Shown: positions 49,703 to 57,859 of the stretch, piece by piece
Layout of the letters: each line of letters starts with the position of its first letter
Position numbering within the stretch: the first letter of the stretch is position 1
Origin: PALSA-610 sp038239145
GTDB taxonomy: Bacteria; Actinomycetota; Acidimicrobiia; IMCC26256; PALSA-610
DNA length: 64,000 bases
Assembly (NCBI GenBank): GCA_038239145.1
Contig: JBBSFB010000013.1
Coordinates: forward strand, 17,004-81,003
Reading direction: 5' to 3'
Position numbers and translations under genes: made by a program
Notes under the pieces: generated by a model
Seen by the model: the letters and a program-made list of their open reading frames with translations, nothing else
Database searches by the model: none
What the model was told of the DNA's origin: nothing

Positions 49703-50991
49703 GTGCGGTCGGCGATCGCGAGCACACGCGCGTACGCCGCCTTGTGACTGACTCCCGGCAGCGCGGAGAGACCCTGGGCGAGCGTCTTCGTGGTGACGCC
49801 GCGGTCGAGCAGCGCACGCACGAGCCGGTCGAGTTGCTCGTCCGCCGGAGTCTCCGAGGTGCTGGGCTCCGCGGCATCGGCGCGACCCGGCGGGGCGGCG
49901 ACGATCGTGAACTCGCCGCGCGCGTTGTCGACGTCGGCAAGCTCGACCGCGAGGTCGGCCGCCGAACCCCGTCGGAACTCCTCGAACACCTTCGTCACCT
50001 CGCGGCCGACGCACAGCTGCCATTCCGGGCCGACCGCGGCGAGATCGGCGAGTAACCCCGCAACCCGGCGGGGCGCCTCGTGCACAACGAACGCCTCTCC
50101 CCGCTCGGTCAAGTGTCGGAGCTCGGTCTGCCGGGCCGCCGAACGGCGAGGCAGAAAACCGGCGTAAGTGAAGCGATCGACTGCGAGACCGGCGGCACTG
50201 AGCACCGCGAGGAACGACGCCGGACCCGGTACCGGGCTCACCGGCAGCCCCGCCTCTACCGCGCGGTTGACGACCAGATACCCGGGGTCACTGAACAAGG
50301 GCGTTCCCGCGTCGCTGACCAACGCGACGCGCGCGCCGTCGTCGATCTGCGCGACGACATCGGCCACGCGCTCGGACTCGTTGTGGTCGTGGTAGCTGAT
50401 GACCCGCCCGTCCACGTGCATTGCGGTGCGCTGCGCCAGATCGCGGAAGCGCCGGGTGTCTTCCGCGAGCACGATGTCGGCCGCTTCCAACACCCGACGG
50501 GCGCGTGGCGAGAGATCCTCGTCGTTGCCGATGGGTACCGACACGACGAAGAGCGCACCTGCGCGATCGCCTGTGCCGAGCTCGCGGATCGTGACGCGCA
50601 CCTCCGCGTCGGCGCCGGTGAGCGCGCCGACGAGGTCGCGGTCGATCTCCGCCGCGCTCTTGGTCGCGTCGTACGCAACGGTTCGGCCCCTCAAACCCGG
50701 ACCCCGCCGGAACACGAGCGCGTCGTCGCCCAGGAAGAACGCGCTCATCGTCGCCGTGAACGAGTCGGACACGCCGCCGCACTCGATCGTGACCTCGACG
50801 TCACCTCGCAGGCGCCCGAGCTCGCCATCGTCGTGCTCGCTCCGCACACCGAGGACGCAGGTCGCGCGCCCCGTCACCTCGGGGTCCCGCGTGAACTCGA
50901 CGGTCTTGGTGTGGCTGCCCGAGATCCGAGGGTGCCCATGACACAAGAAGGTCACCGAAGCTGCCGGATGCGGTCTCTTCGGCGCCGCCAT
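49699..50991 (-). CDS. rsmI: DUF371 domain fused to RsmI (16S rRNA C1402 2'-O-methyltransferase)
   Basis: 430 aa. Residues 13-138 match DUF371, a domain known mainly from archaea: CHGHPRISGSHTKTVEFTRD, ATCVLGVRS, RTVAYDATKSAAEIDRDLVGAL. Residues 147-370 are RsmI: VPIGNDEDLSPRARRVLEAADIVLAEDTRR, LVSDAGTPLFSDPG, PVPGPASFLAVLSAAGL, FLPRRSAARQ, YEAPRR-like HEAPRRV. A C-terminal helical RsmI tail is present. Ordinary RsmI is about 280 aa and starts at the VPIGN motif. The frame is continuous with no start needed at the junction. The downstream KamB-like gene overlaps by ATGA. Confidence 0.9.
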   Translation of the reverse strand: MAAPKRPHPAASVTFLCHGHPRISGSHTKTVEFTRDPEVTGRATCVLGVRSEHDDGELGRLRGDVEVTIECGGVSDSFTATMSAFFLGDDALVFRRGPGLRGRTVAYDATKSAAEIDRDLVGALTGADAEVRVTIRELGTGDRAGALFVVSVPIGNDEDLSPRARRVLEAADIVLAEDTRRFRDLAQRTAMHVDGRVISYHDHNESERVADVVAQIDDGARVALVSDAGTPLFSDPGYLVVNRAVEAGLPVSPVPGPASFLAVLSAAGLAVDRFTYAGFLPRRSAARQTELRHLTERGEAFVVHEAPRRVAGLLADLAAVGPEWQLCVGREVTKVFEEFRRGSAADLAVELADVDNARGEFTIVAAPPGRADAAEPSTSETPADEQLDRLVRALLDRGVTTKTLAQGLSALPGVSHKAAYARVLAIADRT

Positions 50992-51119
50992 CAGGGGTGG
51001 AAGCTACCGGAACCGGCCCCGAAACGTGTCGAACAGCCGAACGTTGTGTGTCCCGAGGGGTCTGGGCGGAGATGGCATGGTTCACTGGGGCCCGACTGCC
51101 GACCCGGAGAATTCACAAC

Positions 51120-52295
51120 GTGACCGAGCTCACAGCCGAAGCCGTCCTCGCGCGGGCCACGAACTCGACCCAGACCTTCGCGCGCAACGATCTGCGCACG
51201 AGCCCGGTGCTGGAACGGTTCGTCGCCGGCCTCACTGCGGTGATGAACCACGACGGGTACACCCAGCTCGACGAGCCGGGTCCGAGCACCAACGTCGTGC
51301 TCCACTCCATCGACGCCGACGCGCCCCGCCCGTACCGGCGCAAGGCCGCGCCGACCTTCGTCATCGCGATCGCCGAGCTCACCGAGATCCCCGACGATCG
51401 CATCGAGCTGCTGCGGGTCGGGTACCCGCTGTTGGTTCGCGCGTTGGCGAATCTCTGCGTCATGGTGTGCGACACGCCCGACGGCTTGCTCGTGCGTTTC
51501 GTCACACTCGAACAAGGCGTGTACGGCGTCGGTCCCGGTCGCCCCGACAATGAGCTGGCGCGGCTCGCGTTCGATCGGATCGAGCCGCTCGCGTCGTCGC
51601 AGCTCGTCATCGCGAACGATTTCGTCACCGACCTGCCCGAGCATCTCTGGGAGGGCGACGAACAAACCGCGCAGATGCTCCGTGCCGGACGTGCGTTGGA
51701 ATCACTCGACCTGTTGCCGGCGCCGTTCCCGATCGAGGACATCCTCGAAAAGCGCGAGCTGCGCCACGTCGAGCTGCTGTACGGCATCGGCGGCCTGTCG
51801 TACGGGAACGTGAGCGTCCGCTACGCAAACGACGACGTACTCGGCGTCCCCGATCCCGACGGGCCCGTGTATTGGATGAGCGCGAGCGGCGTCGACAAGG
51901 CCGACCTCCGGCTCGTCGGTCCGCACATCCTCCTCGTGCGCGGATTCGACGCGGCGCGGGAGACGATGGTGCTGAGCGTGCCGCCCGCGGTGAAGGCCCG
52001 CCGGGTGTCGGTCGATGCCATCGAGCACTGGATGATCTACCGCGAGCACCCGGGCGTCGGCGCCATCCTGCACGTGCACGGTTGGATCGACGGCACCGTT
52101 TCGACCGAGGTCAACTTCCCGTGCGGCACGTTGCAGCTCGCGGCCTCGGTCGCCGATCTCGTACGGGCCGCGCCGGACCCGACGCGCGCAGTCGTCGGCT
52201 TACGCAATCACGGTCTGACGATCACCGGTCACAGCCTCGACGACATCTTCGACCGCTACGGCGCCGCGATCGTCCCCCGCGTCCCCATGGAGTAA
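51120..52295 (+). CDS. Class II aldolase/adducin-family protein with N-terminal extension
   Basis: 391 aa. The C-terminal ~190 residues carry the class II aldolase/adducin pattern: YGNVSVRY, YWMSASGVDKADL, EHWMIYREHPGVGAILHVHGWIDGTV (HxH metal ligands) and GLRNHGLTITGHSLDDIFDR (third His). The N-terminal ~200 residues are not recognised. GTG 51120 with a GGAGA site is chosen. The last 96 nt overlap the convergent ogt gene, a long overlap that could mean one of the two ends is misjudged. Reaction unknown. Confidence 0.72.
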   Translation: MTELTAEAVLARATNSTQTFARNDLRTSPVLERFVAGLTAVMNHDGYTQLDEPGPSTNVVLHSIDADAPRPYRRKAAPTFVIAIAELTEIPDDRIELLRVGYPLLVRALANLCVMVCDTPDGLLVRFVTLEQGVYGVGPGRPDNELARLAFDRIEPLASSQLVIANDFVTDLPEHLWEGDEQTAQMLRAGRALESLDLLPAPFPIEDILEKRELRHVELLYGIGGLSYGNVSVRYANDDVLGVPDPDGPVYWMSASGVDKADLRLVGPHILLVRGFDAARETMVLSVPPAVKARRVSVDAIEHWMIYREHPGVGAILHVHGWIDGTVSTEVNFPCGTLQLAASVADLVRAAPDPTRAVVGLRNHGLTITGHSLDDIFDRYGAAIVPRVPME

Positions 52296-52757
52296 TGCGT
52301 TCGGGAGCGTGGTGCCCTCGTGCGCGAGCAGCCAGCGCTTGTGGTCGAGGCCGAAGGCGTAACCGCCGAGCGCGCCACCGGTGCGGATCACGCGGTGACA
52401 CGGCACGATGAGGGCGATCGGATTGGCGGCGTTCGCGGCGCCGACCGCGCGCTGCGCCTGCGGGCGCCCGACGCGCCGCGCGAGCTCGCCGTACGAGATG
52501 GTCGAGCCCACCGGGATCCTTCGGAGCTGCGTCCACACCTCCTGTTGGAACGGCGTACCCGCGGCATCGACGTCGAGGGCATCGATCGCGGCAACGTCGC
52601 CGGCGAAGTACGCGCGCATCACGTCGTGCACGCCGAAGCGATCGCGACGCGCCGGTTGCGCTATGAGGTCGAAGATCGCGGTGCGCACGACACCGTCGTC
52701 GACGGTCATGCAAAACGATCCGAGCGCGAACTCCACGACTGCGAGGTCAACTGTCAT
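52200..52757 (-). CDS. ogt: Methylated-DNA-protein-cysteine methyltransferase
   Basis: 185 aa suicide DNA-repair protein that removes O6-alkyl groups from guanine. The active site PCHRVI (Cys120) and the helix-turn-helix GSTISYGELARRVGRPQAQRAVGAANAANP are typical. A C-terminal extension of about 35 residues follows the normal end (LAHEG). TACAAC is followed by 6 nt and ATG 52757 (leaderless). It is divergent from ada-alkA over a perfect inverted repeat. Confidence 0.93.
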   Translation of the reverse strand: MTVDLAVVEFALGSFCMTVDDGVVRTAIFDLIAQPARRDRFGVHDVMRAYFAGDVAAIDALDVDAAGTPFQQEVWTQLRRIPVGSTISYGELARRVGRPQAQRAVGAANAANPIALIVPCHRVIRTGGALGGYAFGLDHKRWLLAHEGTTLPNALLHGDAGDDRGAVAVEDVVEAVTGDRQTVIA

Positions 52758-52785
52758 GCCTACGTTGTACGCCCACAGCTGTCGC

Positions 52786-52820
52786 CGGATCCGGACACGC
52801 GGATCCCGTGTCCGGATCCG
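52786..52820. promoter_or_regulatory. Perfect 14-bp inverted repeat in the ogt / ada-alkA divergent promoter
   Basis: CGGATCCGGACACG, 7-nt spacer, CGTGTCCGGATCCG. Each arm's outer edge is exactly 28 bp from its gene's start codon. The -35 positions of both predicted promoters (52787-52792 and 52814-52819, both GGATCC) fall inside the arms. Likely operator of the alkylation response. Confidence 0.75.
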
Positions 52821-52836
52821 TCTAGCACCGGTACCG

Positions 52837-52842
52837 TAGAAC
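52837..52842 (+). promoter_or_regulatory. -10 hexamer TAGAAC of ada-alkA
   Basis: Followed by 6 nt and ATG 52849. The mirror-image hexamer for ogt is TACAAC at 52764-52769 (minus strand), also 6 nt from its ATG. Confidence 0.45.
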
Positions 52843-52848
52843 GGTCCC

Positions 52849-54255
52849 ATGAACGAATTCACCGGAGTCGTCACCACCGGCATCTATTGCCGCCCAGGGT
52901 GCAGCGGACACCCCCTCGCCCGCAACACCCGGCCCTACGCGTCGGCGGCCGCGGCCGAAGCCGCAGGCTTCCGGGCCTGCCTGCGCTGCCGCCCGGACCG
53001 GGAGCCCGTGCCGGGTTGGGTCGACGCCCCCGAGTTGGTGTGCCGGGCGCTGCGGGCGATCGCCGACGGCGCCCTCGACGACGCGACCGAGGACGCGCTG
53101 GCCGCCCGGCTCGGCGTCAGCGCCCGCCACCTGCGGCGCCTCTTCGACCTGCACGTCGGCGCGACGCCCGCGGACGTGGCCCGCAGCCGCCGGGCCCACT
53201 TCGCGCGCCGCCTCCTGGACGACACCGATCTTCCGCTCGCGCACGTGGCCACCGCGGCCGGGTTCAACAGCGTCCGCCAATTCAATCGCGTGATGAAGGA
53301 CGTCTTCCGGTTCACACCCCAGGAGCTCCGGGCCCGGCGTCGGCGCCCGGATCGGCTGGTCGCCGACGGCGGCCTGGAGGTGCGCATGCCGTACCAACCG
53401 CCGTTCGCGTGGTCGTCGATGCTCGCGTTCCTGCAGCCCCGCGCCACGCCCGGCGTCGAGACGATCGATCGCGAAGCAGGTGTGTACCGCCGCGTGGTCG
53501 AGCTCGCGGGCGCACCCGGGGTCGTCGAAGTCTGGGACGAGCCCGCCCGGTCGGCGCTCCGGGTCCGCGTCCACCTGCCGGCCTTCGACGGCCTCGTGCA
53601 TCTGCTCGCCGGCCTGCGCCGCCAGTTCGATCTCGACGCCGATCCGTTGGTGATCGACGCCGCCCTCGCCCGCGACCGCACCTTGCGCCCGCTTGTGCGC
53701 GCCCGCAAGGGGATCCGCGTCCCCGGCTCGATCGATCCGTTCGAGTTGAGCGTGCGCGCCGTCCTCGGCCAACAGATCACGGTCGCGGGAGCGACCACTT
53801 TGACAGGGCGCCTGGTCGAGCGCTTCGGCGTCCCGGTCCCCGGAATCGCCGCGCTGGGCCTGACCCATCTCTTCCCGACCGCGCAAGCCCTGGCCGATGC
53901 CGACCTCACGACCGTCGGCCTCACCCGGGCTCGCGCCCACACGGTGAACGAGCTGGCCGGCGCCGTCACCGCCGGCGCCATCGAGCTGCGTCTCGGGCGC
54001 GACCTCGACCAGACCGTGGCCGAGCTACAGACGCTGCCCGGTTTCGGCCCGTGGACGGCCCAGTACGTGGCGATGCGGGCGTGCGGCGAACGCGACGCGT
54101 TCCCCGCCTCCGATCTGGGCCTAAAACACGCACTCGGCACCGATCCGGCATCCCGAGCCGAGGGCTGGCGACCGTGGCGGGCCTACGGCGCGATCCAGCT
54201 CTGGCTCGGCCCGCACGCCGAACCGAACGTCCGGGAAAGGGCTCACGCGAGTTGA
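52849..54255 (+). CDS. Ada-type regulator fused to AlkA DNA glycosylase
   Basis: 468 aa. N-terminal Ada zinc domain with four Cys (14, 18, 44, 47; first is the methyl acceptor) in GIYCRPGC and FRACLRCRPD; AraC-type HTH (about 60-165); AlkA N-terminal domain (about 180-290); HhH-GPD glycosylase (LPGFGPWTAQYVAMRA) with catalytic Asp422 in FPASDLGL. The protein methylated at the N-terminal Cys should activate repair genes and excise alkylated bases. The start is unusually short (few residues before TTGIYC), but the leaderless -10 supports ATG 52849. It lacks the Ogt domain, which is supplied by the divergent ogt gene. Confidence 0.92.
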   Translation: MNEFTGVVTTGIYCRPGCSGHPLARNTRPYASAAAAEAAGFRACLRCRPDREPVPGWVDAPELVCRALRAIADGALDDATEDALAARLGVSARHLRRLFDLHVGATPADVARSRRAHFARRLLDDTDLPLAHVATAAGFNSVRQFNRVMKDVFRFTPQELRARRRRPDRLVADGGLEVRMPYQPPFAWSSMLAFLQPRATPGVETIDREAGVYRRVVELAGAPGVVEVWDEPARSALRVRVHLPAFDGLVHLLAGLRRQFDLDADPLVIDAALARDRTLRPLVRARKGIRVPGSIDPFELSVRAVLGQQITVAGATTLTGRLVERFGVPVPGIAALGLTHLFPTAQALADADLTTVGLTRARAHTVNELAGAVTAGAIELRLGRDLDQTVAELQTLPGFGPWTAQYVAMRACGERDAFPASDLGLKHALGTDPASRAEGWRPWRAYGAIQLWLGPHAEPNVRERAHAS

Positions 54256-54329
54256 AGCCGGGGACGGACCGGGTAAGAGCCACCCGCTCGGTCGAGCACG
54301 TTTTCCCTGGTCAGCCCTCGTATTCCAGC

Positions 54330-54358
54330 TTGAGATCCCGCCCCGGATCGGATATAGT
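54330..54358 (+). promoter_or_regulatory. SigA-type promoter for sigma factor gene
   Basis: TTGAGA, 17-nt spacer, TATAGT. This is the best consensus match in the window. It implies a ~215-nt 5' leader before 54580, within the otherwise gene-free 54256-54579. Confidence 0.6.
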
Positions 54359-54579
54359 TGAACACCGGCTTTCGCCAGCGGCAGGCCGGATTTCCCCCAG
54401 TCGTATCCCAGCTTCGAGGAACAACCTCCCGGTTGGTGGGCGTTGCACTAAGTGCCCGCCCGCCAGTCTTGGTGCTCGCCCGAGGCGTGAGATCGTCGCC
54501 CCGAGCCGGCGCCCCGCCGAACTGATTCGCAACACCTACCCGAGCCGAAGCCCGACCCTTCGGTTCCGAAAGTGACGAT

Positions 54580-55530
54580 ATGGCCAAGCCCGTGAAGGCC
54601 CGCCGAGAAGACCGCGATTACGAAGACCTCGTCCGTCTGTACCTGGAAGACGTCGGTCGCCACAATCTCCTGACCAAGGACGACGAGATCCGTCTCGCCC
54701 AGGCGATCGAGACCGGAACCGCCGCGACCGAGCGTCTCGAGACCGCGAAGAAGCTGACTCCCACCCAAAAGCGCGGGCTGAAGCGGGACATTCGCCAGGG
54801 TGAAGAGGCCCACCGCCAGTTCGTCAACTCGAACCTGCGGCTCGTGGTCTCCATCGCCAAGAAGTACCAGAGCTCGGGCCTGCCACTCCTCGACATCGTG
54901 CAGGAGGGCAACCTCGGTCTCATCCACGCCGTCGACAAGTTCGACTGGCGCAAGGGCTTCAAGTTCTCGACGTACGCGACCTGGTGGATCCGCCAAGCGA
55001 TCCAGCGCGGCATCGCCAACTCGGCGCGTGTCATCCGGCTCCCCGTACACGCCGGCGACATGCTCACCGCGTTGCTCAAGCTCCGCGCCTCGCTCGAGGG
55101 TTCGCTCGGTCGCACACCCACACTGGCCGAGCTGGCCGGCGAAGCCGAGCTCCCGTTGGAGAAGGTCGTCGAAGTCCTGCGCTACGCGGTCGACACCGTC
55201 TCCCTCGACGAACCCGTCCGCGACGACGGCGACGCCGAACTCGGCGACTTCGTCGAGGACCGCAACGCGGTCGCCCCGTTCGAGCACGCGGCCACGAGCC
55301 TGCTGCCGAACGAGGTCGCCAAGGTGTTGTCAGTGCTCGACGAGCGTGAGCGCACCATTCTCACCTTGCGCTTTGGGCTCGACGGTGGCGGCGAGCGCAC
55401 GCTCGAGGAAGTGGCCGAGCACTTCGGCCTCACCCGGGAGCGCATTCGCCAGATCGAGGCCCGGGCCATGTCGAAGTTGCGGCACCCCTCCGCCGACGTC
55501 GGCGCTCGAGAGCTCCTCGAAGCCGTCTGA
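54580..55530 (+). CDS. Sigma-70 factor, SigA/SigB (RpoD) family
   Basis: 316 aa RNA polymerase sigma factor with regions 1.2-4: DLVRLYLEDVGRHNLLTKDDEIRLAQAIE, NLRLVVSIAKKYQSSGLPLLDIVQEGNLGLIHAVDKFDWRKGFKFSTYATWWIRQAIQRGIAN, LPVHAGDML, and region 4 LRFGLDGGGERTLEEVAEHFGLTRERIRQIEARAMSKLRHP. It lacks the long region 1.1, so it could be a group 2 (SigB-like) factor; a fuller primary sigma may be elsewhere. A consensus promoter and long leader precede it. Confidence 0.93.
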   Translation: MAKPVKARREDRDYEDLVRLYLEDVGRHNLLTKDDEIRLAQAIETGTAATERLETAKKLTPTQKRGLKRDIRQGEEAHRQFVNSNLRLVVSIAKKYQSSGLPLLDIVQEGNLGLIHAVDKFDWRKGFKFSTYATWWIRQAIQRGIANSARVIRLPVHAGDMLTALLKLRASLEGSLGRTPTLAELAGEAELPLEKVVEVLRYAVDTVSLDEPVRDDGDAELGDFVEDRNAVAPFEHAATSLLPNEVAKVLSVLDERERTILTLRFGLDGGGERTLEEVAEHFGLTRERIRQIEARAMSKLRHPSADVGARELLEAV

Positions 55531-55680
55531 CCGCTTCGTCAATCCAGATTGTCGACGCCGACGGGCGTGACCATCACGAAGGTCGGTTACAGCTTGCGCG
55601 CCGGCGACACCTCGGCCCCTTCCGAGCTCACCTGGACTGTGCCCTGATCCAGTTTGCGAAGAGTTGCCTGGTGACGAGAC

Positions 55681-56469
55681 TCAGGCGCCGCTGAACCGGT
55701 GCAGCAGCTCCGCGAGCGCGACGTCGGTCCCGGCCTGGGGGAGGGAGATGCCGCCGTCGACGACGAGGGTCTGACCTGTCATGTAGCTCGAGCGCCCCGA
55801 CGCGAGGAAGAGCACGACCTCGGCGATCTCGTCGGCGTGTCCGATCCGGCCCAAAGGGATCGCGCGTTCGACGGGACCGAACACGTCGGGGAACTGCTCC
55901 CAGGCCACGGTCAGCGGCGTGCGCACGTGCCCGGGGGCGACACAGTTCACGCGGACGTCGGGGCCGTACTCGAGCGCGCCGCTCTTGGTCAGCGCGACCA
56001 CGCCCGCTTTGGCCGCCGAGTACGCGGCCTCGTTGCGCGTCGGCGTGAGCGCCGATACCGAGGCGTTGTTGACGATTGTGCCGTATCCCGCTGCGAGCAT
56101 GAGCGGCACCACTGCGCGCATCCCGTTGAACGTGCCGGTGAGGTTGACGTCGATCAGCCGGTGCCAAAGCTTGTCGTCGACGGTGTGCAACGGCCGCAGG
56201 TCGCCCGAACCGGCGTTGTTGAACAGTACGTCGACCCGGCCGGTGGTCTCGAAGACCGCGGCAACCGCCGCGTTGAGCGCGTCTCCGTCGCGCACGTCCA
56301 CTGCGAAAGCCTGACCGTCGATCTCCTCGGCCACGCGTTGGGCGGCGTCACCGTCGCGATCGAATACCGCAACCGCCGCACCTTCGGCCGCGAAGCGCAC
56401 GGCCGTGGCGCGCCCGATTCCCGACGCGCCGCCCGTGACGATCGTTACCTGCCCGTCGAGCTCCCCCAC
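55681..56469 (-). CDS. Short-chain dehydrogenase/reductase
   Basis: 262 aa classical SDR: TGGASGIG cofactor motif, FNNAG, Ser in NNASVSA, YSAAK (Tyr/Lys) and CVAPGHVRTPLT. GTG start at 56469. It ends in a family-typical FLASGRSSYMTGQTLVVDGG. The C-terminal ALAELLHRFSGA is an unremarkable tail. Substrate unknown. It is a separate unit between the sigma factor and a membrane protein gene 11 bp upstream. Confidence 0.9.
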   Translation of the reverse strand: MGELDGQVTIVTGGASGIGRATAVRFAAEGAAVAVFDRDGDAAQRVAEEIDGQAFAVDVRDGDALNAAVAAVFETTGRVDVLFNNAGSGDLRPLHTVDDKLWHRLIDVNLTGTFNGMRAVVPLMLAAGYGTIVNNASVSALTPTRNEAAYSAAKAGVVALTKSGALEYGPDVRVNCVAPGHVRTPLTVAWEQFPDVFGPVERAIPLGRIGHADEIAEVVLFLASGRSSYMTGQTLVVDGGISLPQAGTDVALAELLHRFSGA

Positions 56470-56480
56470 GGGCGGCGACG

Positions 56481-57224
56481 CTACCTGCCGCTACCGCGCG
56501 GAGCGAGGGCGGCAACGGCACCGCGTGCGTACGCATCCGCTTGGGCGAGATCGCCGGGCCGGAAGTGATCACCCTCAGGCGCGACGGCCTCGAGCAACGC
56601 GAGGACGTCGTCACCCCGGCGCAGCGCAACGACGAGCACGCCCCGGTCGTCCGCCACACACCGCACCGACTTGTGTGTGCGCAGCGCTTCGTGCGCGGGC
56701 GCCGGGTCGTCCGGCACGAGCCGGTCGGCGTTGAGCTCGCGTTCGGCGGCCACCGGGACCTCGCCCGAGGGCCCGAGCACCCGGAGCCTCGTGCAGTCGG
56801 CCGCGACCACGTCGGCGAGGCCGGATGCCAGCATGCCCGCGGCCTGCGCGATGGCATCGCGGAGATCGAGCAACTCCCGGTCACACGCAAGTGCGCCCGA
56901 GAACATCAGCTCGCTCGCGACGGCCAGCGAGATGCGCTTCGAGTCACCCCGGAGCAACGCCAGGCGGCGCAGATGGCGGTCCTTCTCGATCGCGTAGACG
57001 GCGAACACGGCTGCGAGCCCGATCGCACCCGCAAGTACGACACCGTTCGCCACGACCATTGCGAACAGGGCGACGAAGCCGCTCGCGCCGAGCACGATCG
57101 CGATCTGCAGCCGGCGGCGCGCGATGGCTCCGTCGGTGAGCGGTCGGCTCGTCGGGATTCCGACCCGGCGTTCCTCGACCGCGATCTCCCGATTGAGCTT
57201 CGTAGTGACGACCGTTGCCGGCAT
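56481..57224 (-). CDS. Membrane-anchored GAF-like sensory protein
   Basis: 247 aa. A cytosolic N-terminus is followed by two adjacent membrane helices (LQIAIVLGASGFVALFAMVVANG, VLAGAIGLAAVFAVYAI). A soluble domain resembling GAF comes next (ELLDLRDAIAQAAGMLASGLADVVAADCTRLRVLGPSGEVPVAA...GVLVVALRRGDDVLALLEAVAPEGDHFRPGDLAQADAYA). The GAF similarity (late segment FRPGDLAQADAYA) is by eye. No output domain. ATG 57224 has an AAGGGGAG site. Could be an orphan sensor. Confidence 0.6.
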   Translation of the reverse strand: MPATVVTTKLNREIAVEERRVGIPTSRPLTDGAIARRRLQIAIVLGASGFVALFAMVVANGVVLAGAIGLAAVFAVYAIEKDRHLRRLALLRGDSKRISLAVASELMFSGALACDRELLDLRDAIAQAAGMLASGLADVVAADCTRLRVLGPSGEVPVAAERELNADRLVPDDPAPAHEALRTHKSVRCVADDRGVLVVALRRGDDVLALLEAVAPEGDHFRPGDLAQADAYARGAVAALAPRGSGR

Positions 57225-57284
57225 AGCTCCCCTTCTTGGAGCCCCGGCCCATCCCCTCACACTCTTCATCGTGCGCGAGACGCC

Positions 57285-57785
57285 TCAGACTTGAGCGGGA
57301 ACCTCGTAGACGACCCCGTGATCTCGCGTGAGCCACGCGATTCCGTTGTCGTCGGCGTAGCCTCGGCCCTGCACGTTGAAGATGCGGACGGACGGGGCAT
57401 CCAGCGGATACGGGCCCCAGTGCCAGGTTCCCCGGCGCAGATGCACACACGAGTGGCGGGGCATCACGAACGCCCGGACCGTGTCGAAGTGCTCGGGCTC
57501 GGAGAAATCCACGTCTCCGGGCGCGACCACCACGATCGCGTCGCCGCTCATGGGCATCAGGGTCTGCGTGTGAGTGTCGTGGCGATTGAGCAACTCGCAC
57601 CGCAACCAGCCGTCGACCAACTCGAGCTCGTCGAGGGTGTGACCGATGAAGTTCGCGGCGCCGTCGTTCCAGATGAATTCGAGATCGGCGGTCGGGTTCC
57701 CGTCGTTCTCCTCGGGCGGGATGTCGCCGAAGGGGGCGAACGATGCGCGTGTCGCGGCCTGCACCTCGAGCCTGACCGTCCGCAT
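57285..57785 (-). CDS. Ureidoglycolate lyase-family protein (AllA-like)
   Basis: 166 aa cupin-like enzyme of the ureidoglycolate lyase family, which releases urea and glyoxylate in purine breakdown. Matching pattern: FAPFGDI, NRHDTHTQTLMPMSGDAIVVVAPGDVDFSEP, LRRGTWHWGPYPL, FNVQGRGYADDNGIAWL. A GGAGG site precedes ATG 57785. It is divergent from cupin and hydroxyacid dehydrogenase genes; the latter can reduce glyoxylate. With urea carboxylase at the window start this supports a purine/urea nitrogen theme. Confidence 0.8.
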   Translation of the reverse strand: MRTVRLEVQAATRASFAPFGDIPPEENDGNPTADLEFIWNDGAANFIGHTLDELELVDGWLRCELLNRHDTHTQTLMPMSGDAIVVVAPGDVDFSEPEHFDTVRAFVMPRHSCVHLRRGTWHWGPYPLDAPSVRIFNVQGRGYADDNGIAWLTRDHGVVYEVPAQV

Positions 57786-57796
57786 GACTCCTCCTC

Positions 57797-57821
57797 TAAG
57801 CTGACGTCGGCGTCAGTCTTA
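57797..57821. promoter_or_regulatory. TetR-like operator palindrome, ureidoglycolate lyase / cupin region
   Basis: CTGACG-TCGG-CGTCAG is a perfect 6-bp inverted repeat, extended outward by TAAG/CTTA with a one-base bulge. It lies between two divergent genes and resembles TetR-family operators. No regulator is adjacent. Confidence 0.5.
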
Positions 57822-57859
57822 CTCGCGGGCGCGCCGGCCACGAAATGCGGAGGTCACCA

